Source of the DNA: Dermanyssus gallinae
Lineage: Eukaryota; Arthropoda; Arachnida; Mesostigmata; Dermanyssidae
Length of the DNA stretch: 64,000 nt
Direction: 5' to 3'
Assembly (NCBI GenBank): GCA_003439945.1
Contig: QVRM01005628.1
Coordinates: 1 to 64,000, forward strand
A program made the position numbers and the translations under genes. Below are positions 55,196 to 64,000 of the stretch, in pieces. The stretch's first letter is position 1. Every line of letters begins with the position of its first letter. The notes beneath the pieces are model-generated. The model had not been told where the DNA came from, ran no database searches, and saw only the letters and a list, made by a program, of their open reading frames with translations.

Positions 55196-56099
55196 ATTGA
55201 ATTCGATTTTGTGCCTTTCAAAAATATTTATATTTTTGTAAACATTTTTATAAAAATAAAAATTGTATTTAAAAAGTAAATACAATTTTAAATTGAACAC
55301 TATTGCTTAACAGGAAGCAGCACCTACGGAAATGATTATTTTCCTTTTCGTGCCGTGTAATTTCTTATGGAAAAAAAGATTAGGGAGCAATCCCAGTAGT
55401 GTACAGTGAGCGCAATAAAATTAACTTTAAAGGGTTTAGTGATTAGGGAAGCCTTAAAAGCTACAGTGTCAAAGAACAATTAACGCTTTTAAACTGACGC
55501 GGGACAGTAAGACTTCTGTCACGCACCGTGCTCAAACTGCCAGGATGAGGGCTACACGGTGGGACGTACTTAGGTTTCGCTCACAAAAAGAACGACACGA
55601 TAACGTCGGCTTTAACTTCCAGAAGCTGGTTTGGCGCCAGTGGATGCGGACGTGTGTCTAAGGAGCTCTCTATTACAAGCATAACCTCTACGAGAGGTTA
55701 TGCTTGCGAGAGGTTGCTCGTGTGTATACCGGCAAGTTAACCTAGAGAGCGACATATTATAGTTATGTGTGAAACTCAGTAACCATTTTGGTGTATTGTG
55801 CGTGACCGTGCGACACGGTAAGGAGCCAGGCTGCTGTGATGTTCAAACAAGTCCTTTTCGGCAGGGTTAAGCACAACAAATAGAAAAAAGCAAATTTTGT
55901 ACCACATACTATGTTACTAGCGTGCAGATATTGTGTAATATATATGGCGCATTACATATCACAATATTGTGTCGTATATGTGGTAGTATTGTGATATCGT
56001 ATATGTGGTAGGCCCCGAACAGGATATATTTATATGTGTATATGTATGCGTGTTAGTGCTTCAGTACCGATATAGGTATACGTAAGACACAGGTGGAGA
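55196..56099. other. Spacer with small hairpins, no gene
   Basis: Includes a perfect 14-bp stem with 3-base loop at 55676-55706 (CAAGCATAACCTCT / complement) and a near-duplicated GTATATGTGGTAG block at 55976-56012. No coding signal. Confidence 0.5.
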
Positions 56100-56310
56100 A
56101 AACTCTTCGCTGCTACCTACCAGGCTACCCTACGCCCGGACAATGGACTAGGGAGTGAAAGAGCGTAACCTGACCATGGACGAAGATTCCATTACGGCCT
56201 GTATGGACAAAGGAAATCCTCCCCTAGGAAAGGCCCTAACATGAGCCCCGGATTCTAGCCGAACGGGAACTCAGATAGAAGAGATTGGCGGCGGACTGGA
56301 AACTGGCTCG

Positions 56311-58170
56311 GTGGCCACAACTAGGATCTCCATTGATCAAGAAACGGCAGGAGCTGGGGCTGAACGAATGTTCCAGGACGCTCCAGAAAAGGCCAAAAAG
56401 GCGGGCCACAAGGAAATTCGAAAGGCGACCGAAATAGCTTATAGAGAGAAGGGTTTCAGAGAAGCTCCACAGGGCGGCCAGGAGACTTCATGAAGAAGGC
56501 CGTCTCGTACTGGCAGAGCTGCGAAGTAAGCTAAGTGAGGCTCTAAAGGTGGAGACGGAGCTCCAGCCAGCAGATGCTTCAGAGGCGACCCTAGTCACAA
56601 AGGCATCTGGAGATCCGCAATTTTGCAACAGATGTAAGACGGAGATCAGCGCATATGGAGGAGGCACCTACTGAGGAGGAGTTGGTCACGCTGGTCAAAA
56701 GGGGATTGGCCTATACGACTCTATAGCAAGACAAATAATCTTCACGGTAGCATTTTGAAAGAAAGAGAGGTGCCGGGTGGTCATACGCGAAGGGTTAGCC
56801 AAAGACTCACTGTAATGGTCGTAAAACCTAGAAACGTGGCAGTATTTCGAACCCGTGCGGAAATGGTACTGGAAGACGGAAATTCCGCTACAGAGGAATT
56901 ACCAGAGATTACTAGGACCCTCGTGGTCGGATAACTAGAGGAAGGAGAAGTTGAGGTCGAAAGCGTCGTAAGGCTCTTCCGACGAATGGTCACGCATCTA
57001 CAGCGAGCTAAACAAGATGCGGGGCCGCAAGAGTGAGACGCCGGCCAAACGGGCCAGAAGACACGCCCGATAGCGGTTCACTTCCCGGAAGACCTAGACA
57101 CAGTAATAGCCCAAAAGGCCATAGACATGTTGGGGAGAACAACTCGACGCTCCAGTAAATCTTTGCCTTAAGAAAGGCCAGAAGAGGAGAGTCAAAGAAA
57201 GCGTCAAAAGCTCACAGAACCGCCAGAAAGAACACAGTGGTGGTCCGAGCGGAAGATGGCTCCTACGCCGACATCCTTAAAGAACTGAAAACCAAAATCT
57301 AACCGGAGCAATTTGGAGTATAGGTTCGGGTGGAGGAGGCGGCATCCAGCTCAAAGTACGAGAAAGAAAGGCCGGAGGATGCGAAAAATTCGCAAATCAG
57401 CTAAATTTCTCATCAAACGTTAGTGTCGAAACCTGGCAATGAGACGATAAAGCTGATCCTCCACGGCCTCGACCAGGGCACTTTTAAGGAGGAACTGGAA
57501 CAAGCCGTCAAAAACCATGTTCAGGGCGAGGTAACAGCAGAGGTCCCACGCAAAGCGGCAAGTGGAGACTGGATCTCTGCCCTGGTTATAAGTCGAAGGA
57601 TCGGCGAAGTCCTACTCAAAGAGGACGACTAAGTGTTGGTTGGTCAACGTGCCGGGTGATCGAACGGATCGATCTCCCATGCTGCACGATGCCAGGGGAT
57701 GGGTCATACGGCGAAGGATTGTGCTGAAGAAATGCCCTAAGACCGTAGATGTTATCGCTGCGGAGCCACTGGACATCTAGCGAGAAACTGCACTGCTGAG
57801 ATCAGAAAGTGCTACGTATGCTCTGTGGCAGGGCACTTAGCGAACTCAATGCCATGTCCTGCCTACAGAAAAGCGGTGGACGATCTGCAAAGAAAGAAGA
57901 TAGGTTTACCGCTCCGACAGGACGGACCGCAGAAGCGCCAGTTGCCCGGCAACAGAGGAGACAAGGGCAAACCATGAAACTGGAGGAAAGTGGTTGGAAG
58001 AGACCAAGTAGGAAACACACGACGAAGTTTCCCACTTTGGCCAGAAATGCAACGGCAGATGCAGCTACGGCGGCAAGAACGAATCAGGAAATCTCGACAA
58101 GCTATGGAAAATTAGATCTTGCAGAGCTGCACATGACCTCCGTGCGGCAGCAGTAGACCATTTGGGAACT
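56311..58170 (+). pseudogene. R1 ORF1 (Gag-like) with two CCHC knuckles
   Basis: Open pieces in three frames. Best evidence is at 57750-57857: CYRCGATGHLARNC and CYVCSVAGHLANSMPC, CX2CX4HX4C then CX2CX4HX6C, followed by PAYRKAVDDLQRKK as in other R1 Gags. Upstream there are Lys/Glu-rich segments (56311-56493) and a conserved-looking block at 57423-57632. Expected role: RNA binding and RNP formation. At least six stops. Confidence 0.6.
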
Positions 58171-58199
58171 TGAGGCCTCTTATCAGAGCCAAACGAGGC

Positions 58200-58900
58200 C
58201 CTGGCAAAGGTAGCGGACCAAAGGGTACGGACAGTAGATGAAAGAACGAACACCGCGACCTGGTGGACAAACCGTCGAAAAGAAATTGCAACCCGGGACA
58301 GGGGCAGGAACAGAAGTTTACCTGAATACAGACCGATGGGGGCGCAAAATTATATAGCTGCTACTTCTCCCCCAACAGAGGCCCAGAGGAATTCGCAGAA
58401 TATCTTGAACTTGAATATCGTGAGCGTCAGAACGCAGGATCATCAGGCCCAGAATATCACGAAAAACTTACACGCGGCGTCTGTGCTTTGGGGTAGTAGG
58501 CGCACCAAGCGGGATTTCGGGGACAATCCCTGATGGAATGGTTGGCCGAACGGAACCTTCGGGTTATGAACAACCTGAAAGCGGCCGCGACGTTCGCCCG
58601 CAGAGATCAGGAAGCCCTTTTAGACCTAACGATTAGCGCCGCGAACACACCCTACAGGGAGGACACCCTGTAGGAGTATAGGAGAGGGAGGTCCTCGAAT
58701 ACGAAATGCACCTAAGTGACCACCAATATATTACATTCACGATGAAAAACGACGGAGCACGGTGCCTTCCGCTGGGTGCCACAGGCCCAGATGGTTGGCT
58801 CGCAGGATGAGGAAGGAGAAGCTTAGGGAGGTGATAGTTCGGGGCTGTAACTAACTGGAGGACACTTTCAATGAGGAAAGCTTAGGCAAAATCCTCCGTA
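58200..58900 (+). pseudogene. R1 ORF2 APE-type endonuclease
   Basis: AKLYSCYFSPNRGPEEFAEY (about 58345-58405); QSLMEWLAERNLRVMNNLKA and ATFARRDQEALLDLTISAAN (about 58524-58645) belong to the second half; and EVLEYEMHLSDHQYITFTM contains the final catalytic SDH (about 58690-58745). The GDFN block falls in a decayed stretch near 58490. Frame changes occur between all three pieces. Confidence 0.65.
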
Positions 58901-58980
58901 AAGCATGCAAGAAGGCAATGCCAGCTCTAGTACATCCGCGGCGGATGAACACCGCACCAAAGTACTAGTGGTCCCCTCAG

Positions 58981-58993
58981 GTTGGTCGCTGCA
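58981..58993. repeat. Target-site duplication, left (13 bp)
   Basis: GTTGGTCGCTGCA, identical to 59241-59253. It flanks the short R1 fragment. Confidence 0.9.
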
Positions 58994-59240
58994 ACTTTTG
59001 CGATTCCCTGCAGCTCCCAGGGACAACTTTCGCCAGGAAGTAGGAAGACTTGCCCCCTCTGACTGTTTGATGCATGCGCAAGCAGTTCCCGGTCAGTTGG
59101 GGGACGGGGACATGACTGGTTTTTAGTGGGTTGGAGCCCCACACTACCGGCCCACACTTGCAGAGACTCTCTGCAGTAGTGTCCGTGTGTGCAACCGCAT
59201 TTTCCAGTTAGTCTTCTTGAAAAAAAAAAAAAAAAAAAAA
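58994..59240 (+). mobile_element. Short R1 3' fragment with 20-A tail
   Basis: 247 bp: end of an R1 ORF2 coding region (antisense similarity to 19380-19440), then the 3' UTR with GGTTTTTAGTGGGTTG, GCCCCACACTACCGGCCCAC and CAACCGCATTTTCCAGTTAG, then an unbroken A-run at 59220-59240. Perfect 13-bp duplications on both sides. The same subfamily as 19190-19830. The clean tail and duplications imply recent movement. Confidence 0.9.
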
Positions 59241-59253
59241 GTTGGTCGCTGCA
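59241..59253. repeat. Target-site duplication, right (13 bp)
   Basis: Identical to 58981-58993, immediately after the A-tail. The host R1 sequence resumes with GCATTGGAGCCCGGCGCC. Confidence 0.9.
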
Positions 59254-59259
59254 CGGAGA

Positions 59260-60050
59260 GAGTGCATTGGAGCCCGGCGCCAATACACTAAAGCCCGTGG
59301 GAAGGCCAAAAAGGCGAGAACGGAATCGTCTGGCTCTTATTCCAAAGCCGAGTAAGGAGCCATGCTCGGCCTTAGCCTACAGGCCCATCTGCTTTTTTGA
59401 CACAGTGGCCAAGGCTTTGGAGTCAATACTCGCGAGCAGACTCAGTGACGCAGTCAGGAAAAGCAAATCTCGCTCTCTGAGGACCAGTACGGTTTTCGTA
59501 AAAGGAAATCGACGGTCTAGCCCATTAGCAAGATACTCGCTAGGGCCGAAGGGGAAAGACAGAAATGCCCCAGAGTTCGTAATCTTTGCCTCCTGATATT
59601 GCTGGATGTAAAGAATGCGTTTAACAGCGCAAATTGGAGGGTGCTCCTGAATGCGGTGGAGAAAAAGGGAGTACCAGCGTACATTCGGCGTATATTAGCG
59701 TCGTATCTGGCCAAACAAAGTGTGAGCTACGGCGACAGGGAGTGCGCGATGACTGCAAGTGTACCACAAGGTTCCGTGCTAGAACCTACGCTATGGAACT
59801 TAGCGTACGACGGCGTGCTAGAGATAAGCAGGCATCGCGGTGTTGAGTTCCTCGCTTATGCCGACGACCTGACAATCTTAGTCACCGCAAGGGATGCGGA
59901 GCTGTGTAAGAACCGAGCAAATGACGCCTTAGATGAGGCTAGCCAGTGGATGAAGTCGCACCGCCTAATGCTAGCACCGGAAAATAGCGAAGCGGTTCTG
60001 CTTATTAGTAGAAAAGCACTGCCGGGAGCTAGATATCCGTGTGGACGGTC
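59260..60050 (+). pseudogene. R1 ORF2 reverse transcriptase, N-terminal and palm
   Basis: LIPKPSKEPCSALAYRPICF, DTVAKALESILASRLSDAV (59340-59455), then in the next frame LSEDQYGFRKRKST. 59599-60050 is open: LDVKNAFNSANW (catalytic D changed: DVKNAFN), VPAYIRRILASYLAKQSVSY, SVPQGSVLEPTLWNLAYDGV, EFLAYADDLTILVTA (YADD intact, about 59855), HRLMLAPENSEAVLLISRK. The SINE then cuts in after a GGT-CAC codon pair. Confidence 0.78.
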
Positions 60051-60054
60051 ACAT

Positions 60055-60252
60055 TTTTTTTTTAGATTTCCCGTAAGGCAATTGCCCGTGTACGGATTTT
60101 TCATGTCATGGCTAAGTTTACTCCACTCCGGCAGTTACCTTGTCTAAATTGGAAACCATGCAAACCAATTTAAGAGTGGCCGGTCTGGGTCTCGAACCCG
60201 GTCCTCCCGAATGCAAGGCAAAGGCTTTGCCACTAAGCCACCTTGCTCGGTC
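60055..60252 (-). mobile_element. tRNA-derived SINE, about 200 bp, full length
   Basis: On the minus strand: head GGACCGAGCAAGG, A box TGGCTTAGTGG (60240-60230), B box GGTTCGAGACC (60198-60188), a unique body, and an A-run of about 9 (60063-60055). Flanked by CACAT on both sides (60050-60054 and 60253-60257). Excision rejoins the R1 frame. Transcribed by RNA polymerase III in principle; mobilised by a LINE partner. Confidence 0.88.
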
Positions 60253-60257
60253 CACAT

Positions 60258-60910
60258 AATCCAGCAGGTCAAATACCTGGGTGTTATGCTCGACAGAAAC
60301 TTGAGCTGTACAGTCCACATTGATTATGCAACGGCCAAAATGCATCAGGTTGTAAGCAAGCGGAGAAGAAGCGCCGTCTTCTAGCACCAGTCGCTGATTC
60401 AATTCTGCTCTACGGGTCAGCAGTATGGGGACCAGCTGCACTGAAGACCAAGGAGAATGAGAAAAAGCTAAGCAAGGCGCAGAGAGTGCTGGCCATCAGG
60501 GTCGCCAGAGCGTACAGGACGGTGTCTACAGACGCTGTGCTGGTAATTTCTCGCATGATACCTTGGCCAAAACGCATAGAGGAGAATATCCTTTTATACC
60601 GGAACCAGACACTTAGAAAAGACGATGCAAGAAAAAAGACTCTGAAAGCTGAAAAGCTGAGTGGACTGGGGCTAAACGAGAGGCACCAGGATCGTAGACG
60701 AGGCCAATAATTCCAGATCTCATTAAATGGTACCGATGCGAGTACGCGGAAACGACATACTACATAACCCAAGTTCTCACCGGTCATGGCAGCTTCTAGG
60801 CCTACATGGCGAAGATTGGAAAGACTGAGGTAGACATATGTGTGTTGTGCGACGTCGGCGAGACCGACGAGGTGGATTTCACGCTTTTTGCATGCAGAGC
60901 TCTTGAGATA
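60258..60910 (+). pseudogene. R1 ORF2 thumb and C-terminal finger
   Basis: IIQQVKYLGVMLDRNLSCTV and HIDYATAKMHQV (60257-60350), then a frame change, ADSILLYGSAVWGPAALKTK and QRVLAIRVARAYRTVSTDAV (60390-60545), then AYMAKIGKTEVDICVLCDVG and VDFTLFACRAL (60800-60905). The finger His is replaced by Phe. Confidence 0.68.
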
Positions 60911-61215
60911 ACGAGACAACCCGTTCACGACTAGACGTGCAGTGCAATACGACGAGAGACCTACTCTGAGGGATGCTCAGCTCGAAAAAAAAGCTGGGAG
61001 GCGGGCTCTGATTTTGTAAAGACAGTTATGAGAGCGAAGACAAAGCTGACGGAAGAGAGGCGGCAACGCACGAAGCGCCGCCAGGCCGAAGATTGAGAGT
61101 ATCCCGGTCATGTAGGTTAGGGGGTCACCAGGTTTTTAGTAGGGACTTGAGAGTCCCACACTACCAAGACCAAAGGGTGTGCGTTATGCATTTTTGTTCC
61201 TGGCCCCTGTAAAAA

Positions 61216-62059
61216 AATCACAGTAACCTCAGCAGTTTAACGTAAGCGCACGAAACTGCTGGTGGTTCGGAGAAGCCGTCATTTTGTTCTCTTCGATCTC
61301 TTCTCTGGCTGTTCTCTAATCTGTCACTGTGCCGGCCCGTTATATACGTGCCGACTTGAGGATGCATGCAGACGCGGCTCCCACCACCGCTCCCGGGTTC
61401 TCTCATTTATTGATTTCTTAATACATTTTATCACAACAATTACATAGTTATGTGTCGTTTTCGTATCCCTCATACTTAGCTTGCGTAATCAGTAGTGTTC
61501 AACCTTATACGTTTTTATGTATTACAATAATTACATGAGATTATCGATCTGTATTACTCGGCGTAAGGGTTCGGCTGGCTGATGCACATCTTAGCGGTTT
61601 CTGAAAGTTTTATTGCACGTGTTAGCTGTTCTTGAATGTTCTATTACACGTGTTCATAGCTTCGACAATGTTTCGTTACACGTGTTAGCTTTGGGGATTT
61701 TCCATTGCACGTGCTAGATGTTCCTGAATGTTCTATTAGACGTGTCGGATGTGCTTGAATGTGCTCTCTCTCTCCACGTCTCTCTTGCACGGCTGCTTTT
61801 ACACCTGCGCCAATAGAGGGTGAAGCGGGTGTTGCGCGCTAAGAAGAACATGACTCGCATAGTGTTCGTCACAACCTCTTCCTGCGTTGTGAGACTCCCA
61901 CCAGAAGCGGCAGCGTGGCACCAGCGCCGTGGACATATCCAGGTCGGCTGATCTCGTTGCCGCTTGGACAACAGTAAATGTCTCCCAGTGCTCAAAGTTT
62001 GGCCCATAGTACTGTTCTATGGAGATCTGGGCCATCAGAGAGTGAAGCTTAAGGGGGGA
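61216..62059. other. Spacer with E-box minisatellite
   Basis: No gene supported. A minus frame at 62101-61799 has no recognised domain. The minisatellite at 61616-61770 is listed separately. Confidence 0.45.
61616..61770. repeat. About 31-bp minisatellite, five units, each led by CACGTG
   Basis: CACGTG starts at 61616, 61647, 61679 and 61708, and GACGTG at 61739 (spacing 31, 32, 29, 31). Units share a TTAGCTGTTCTTGAATGTTC-like core with about 60-90% identity. CACGTG is the E-box consensus, so the array would offer four regularly spaced bHLH sites. Confidence 0.75.
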
Positions 62060-62209
62060 GGTGCGTTTAGTGGGTATGGGGCTCAGCGGGCTAACACCCA
62101 TCCGCTGGGATCGAGTCCCACACGGCTCGAGATAAGAATTAGGACCTTCTCCTTTTCTACTTGCAGCAATAGTACGTAAAAGTATTTAATCCTCCTCTAT
62201 AAAAAAAAA
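62060..62209 (+). repeat. tRNA-derived SINE or SINE/R1-tail hybrid
   Basis: A box TGGGGCTCAGCGG (62077-62089), B box GGATCGAGTCC (62108-62118), tail ending TATAAAAAAAAA at 62209. The start GTTTAGTGGGTA plus GAGTCCCACAC also matches the R1 3' UTR layout seen at 24280 and 61110, so R1 tail ancestry is an alternative reading. Confidence 0.5.
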
Positions 62210-64000
62210 GTGCTCAAAGTGTCTCAGCTTTGAGCACCAAACGCGGGCCTGCACAAACCCACCTTCTACAAAAACCCTCTGTGCTAAAAGTGCAGAAAGG
62301 CTGCGCATGTGGACCGGGACTGTGAGATTCTGCCGCACTATTACCACTGTCAGCAAGAGGGACAGCAAGACACTACGTATCTTTATGCAATGCCCGGCAT
62401 GCACGCAACGAATAGAGGCGCTCTGGAAAACAACAAGAAACCATGGATCTTAAGTTTCTACAAATTAACCGAAATAGGTCCCGTAGTGATTTTTACCGCT
62501 TCTAATGACATCGATTTTATCCTGGCCTCGGAACCCCCCCAAAAGTCGGCTACACGTAGCGGCTGTGCACGCATCAACCAGGTTGCCAGCTATTTATGGA
62601 ACCGGCTCGATACTCCGCCTTACTGAAGTCGACTGAGATGTGTACTTCTCCTTTATCATCATAGATCGAATGGCCATCTACTCAATATACATCTACTCAA
62701 ACGTTTCAACCGAAGTTTTTAAAGAGTTTGTAGATGACTTGAGTAGGTCAAAACCACTGCCAAGACGTAATCGTGGGTGAATTCAACGCAGCTCACCGAC
62801 AGTGGGGGAGCAACAGGATATCCCCGCAAAGGGCGCCGCTGGTAGACTGGGCAGCTGTACACGACCTGCATCTAGTCAACGTACCAGGCACCACTTTCAG
62901 AAGGGCGGACCAATAATCAACCTTGGATCTTACATTATGTTCTGAAACCCTACTGCCCAGAGTGACAGGGTAGTCTGTACACGACGACGTGTAAAACCTA
63001 TCGGATCGCATCTATATTACTTTCTGCCTCACCGTGACACCACTTCCTATTAAAAGCTACAGGCTGCGCCTAAGAATACATTTTAAGACGTAACAGCAAG
63101 AAATTGATTCTTGCCGCGCCCAGCTGCAAAATACGCAACCACGCACGGTGTCAACTATGCTAGAGGAAGCTTGTAGAGCAGCAAGTCGTCCCTTGCACCC
63201 CACGCTACCTCGGCGGACCCCCAAATACCGATAGAATAGTCAAATAGCCGAGGCAGGGAAAAAATACCATAAAATTAGGCGCATATGTACTCGCCGGCAC
63301 GCTCGGCACCAAGCCGATCATTAAGCTCTATGGGAGGAATACAGAAAAACTCGTCGCGCCCTTGTCAGGAAAATGAAAAAGAGCAAGTCGGAGTGTTCGC
63401 AAAAACTTTTCAACAAAGTCCAGAACAATCCCTGGGGATAGAGATATAAAATAGCCCGACAAAAATTCAGGCACTCACAACCACCACTGTCTCCCAACCT
63501 AGCTTAAAAAGTCATCGGTGGGCTTTTTTCGTTGGACCCCCACCACTAAGGCCGACTTTCGACGCCAAGGAACTAGACTTCCCTCCCATTACAGTATACG
63601 AAGAACGGCATCCCAGGAGAAGCCGTTGCAATGCTTATACAGAATCACCTTACTGTTTTTATGAAAATTGTAAAGGCCATCTTGCGATCAGGCACATTTT
63701 CCGACTGCTGGAAAAAGGCCCACTTTGTCCTGATTCCTAAAACAGTATCCCCCCAAAGTGACCGCTCTGCTTCTAGGCCTATTAGCATTCTTCCCAGTTT
63801 CTCTAAGACAGTCGAGTATTTTATACACATGCGGCTCACAAACGAATTGGATGACAAAAAAGCCAGGGAGCTGGATAGAACAGCAATTGGCGCCCTACGA
63901 GATGTCTCCATCTGGATCGTTCTGCATAAATTTCGCTTGGCTTCACAAAAAACGGTGGCAATATTTCTGAACAGGCAAAAGCACCCTCCACGTCTCAACT
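62210..64000 (+). mobile_element. R1/I-like non-LTR element, decayed, runs off the window
   Basis: Starts in ORF1 with two CX2CX4HX4C knuckles (KCSKCLSFEHQTRAC; a stop replaces one residue of the second, KCRKAAHVDRDC, 62211-62330). The endonuclease follows: LKFLQIN, IDFILASEP (about 62510), VIVGEFNAAHRQWGSNRISP (GDFN changed to GEFN, about 62770), PLVDWAAVHDLHLVN, DRIYITF (about 63005). RT fingers at 63625-63850 read LIQNHLTVFMKIVKAILRSG, FVLIPKTVS and RPISILPSFSKTVEYF. Many stops. The RT palm lies beyond the window. Confidence 0.65.

Larger units (their letters stand above)
56100..61215 (+). mobile_element. R1-clade element, near full length, with two nested insertions
   Basis: Leader from about 56100, ORF1 with zinc knuckles to about 58170, APE endonuclease (58200-58780), RT (59260-60050 and 60258-60700), C-terminal finger (about 60800-60910), and R1-type tail 61090-61215 (GGTTTTTAGTAGGGACTTG, GAGTCCCACACTACC, GTGCGTTATGCATTTTTG, A-run). 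Interrupted by an R1 3' fragment at 58994-59240 and a SINE at 60055-60252. Removing both restores collinearity. Many independent frameshifts. Confidence 0.85.

Overview
This is a eukaryotic, almost certainly arthropod, genomic window dominated by dead and dying retrotransposons. The signs are short interrupted ORFs, spliced host-exon signals, AT-rich spacers, trinucleotide microsatellites, tRNA-derived SINEs, and many non-LTR elements: R1-clade copies plus a CR1/L2-like family whose ORF1 carries a PHD finger and an SGNH-like domain. I see no operons, rRNA or CRISPR. Chelicerate affinity is possible from the style of the PHD/SGNH ORF1 and the gypsy integrase, but I cannot prove it.

Two non-LTR families make up most of the readable sequence. 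Family A (my label) has EN + RT + a C-terminal cysteine/histidine region and at least nine copies: 2057-3355 plus 8022-10560; 3356-8021; 12732-13748 (-); 21051-21600 (-); 31591-32782 (-); 33610-34765; 35740-37800 (-); 39240-39480; 50985-53665. Copy 3356-8021 is nearly full length (ORF1, ORF2, 3' end) and lies inside the older relative, flanked by a perfect 14-bp target-site duplication. R1-clade elements are at 13749-17340 (-), 19190-19830 (-), 22690-23860 (-), 23858-24440, 24480-24660, 29525-30340, 32797-33560 (-), 40210-42130 (- remnants), 45475-46060, 56100-61215 and 62210-64000. The 56100-61215 copy is itself broken by a 247-bp R1 3' fragment with a 20-A tail and by a tRNA-derived SINE.

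Other mobile DNA: a CR1/jockey-type fragment at 34880-35735; a non-LTR C-terminus with an RLE-like (PD...D...K..KY) signature at 53900-55195; and an internally deleted Ty3/gypsy element at 47900-50980 (-), whose Gag reading frame is swollen by about 80 copies of an 18-bp minisatellite (Met-Pro-Thr-rich peptide).

The only convincing host gene is on the + strand at 44.8-47.3 kb: two exons of a CD36/SCARB-family scavenger receptor separated by a 2-kb intron that holds an R1 fragment. The second exon has a one-base frameshift. Upstream of it, at 42.4-43.0 kb, lie a candidate LTR/promoter-like block and a perfect 49-bp inverted repeat. The long spacers (10.6-12.7, 17.3-19.2, 19.8-21.0, 24.7-29.5, 37.8-39.2, 43-44.4 and 55.2-56.1 kb) hold no gene I can support.
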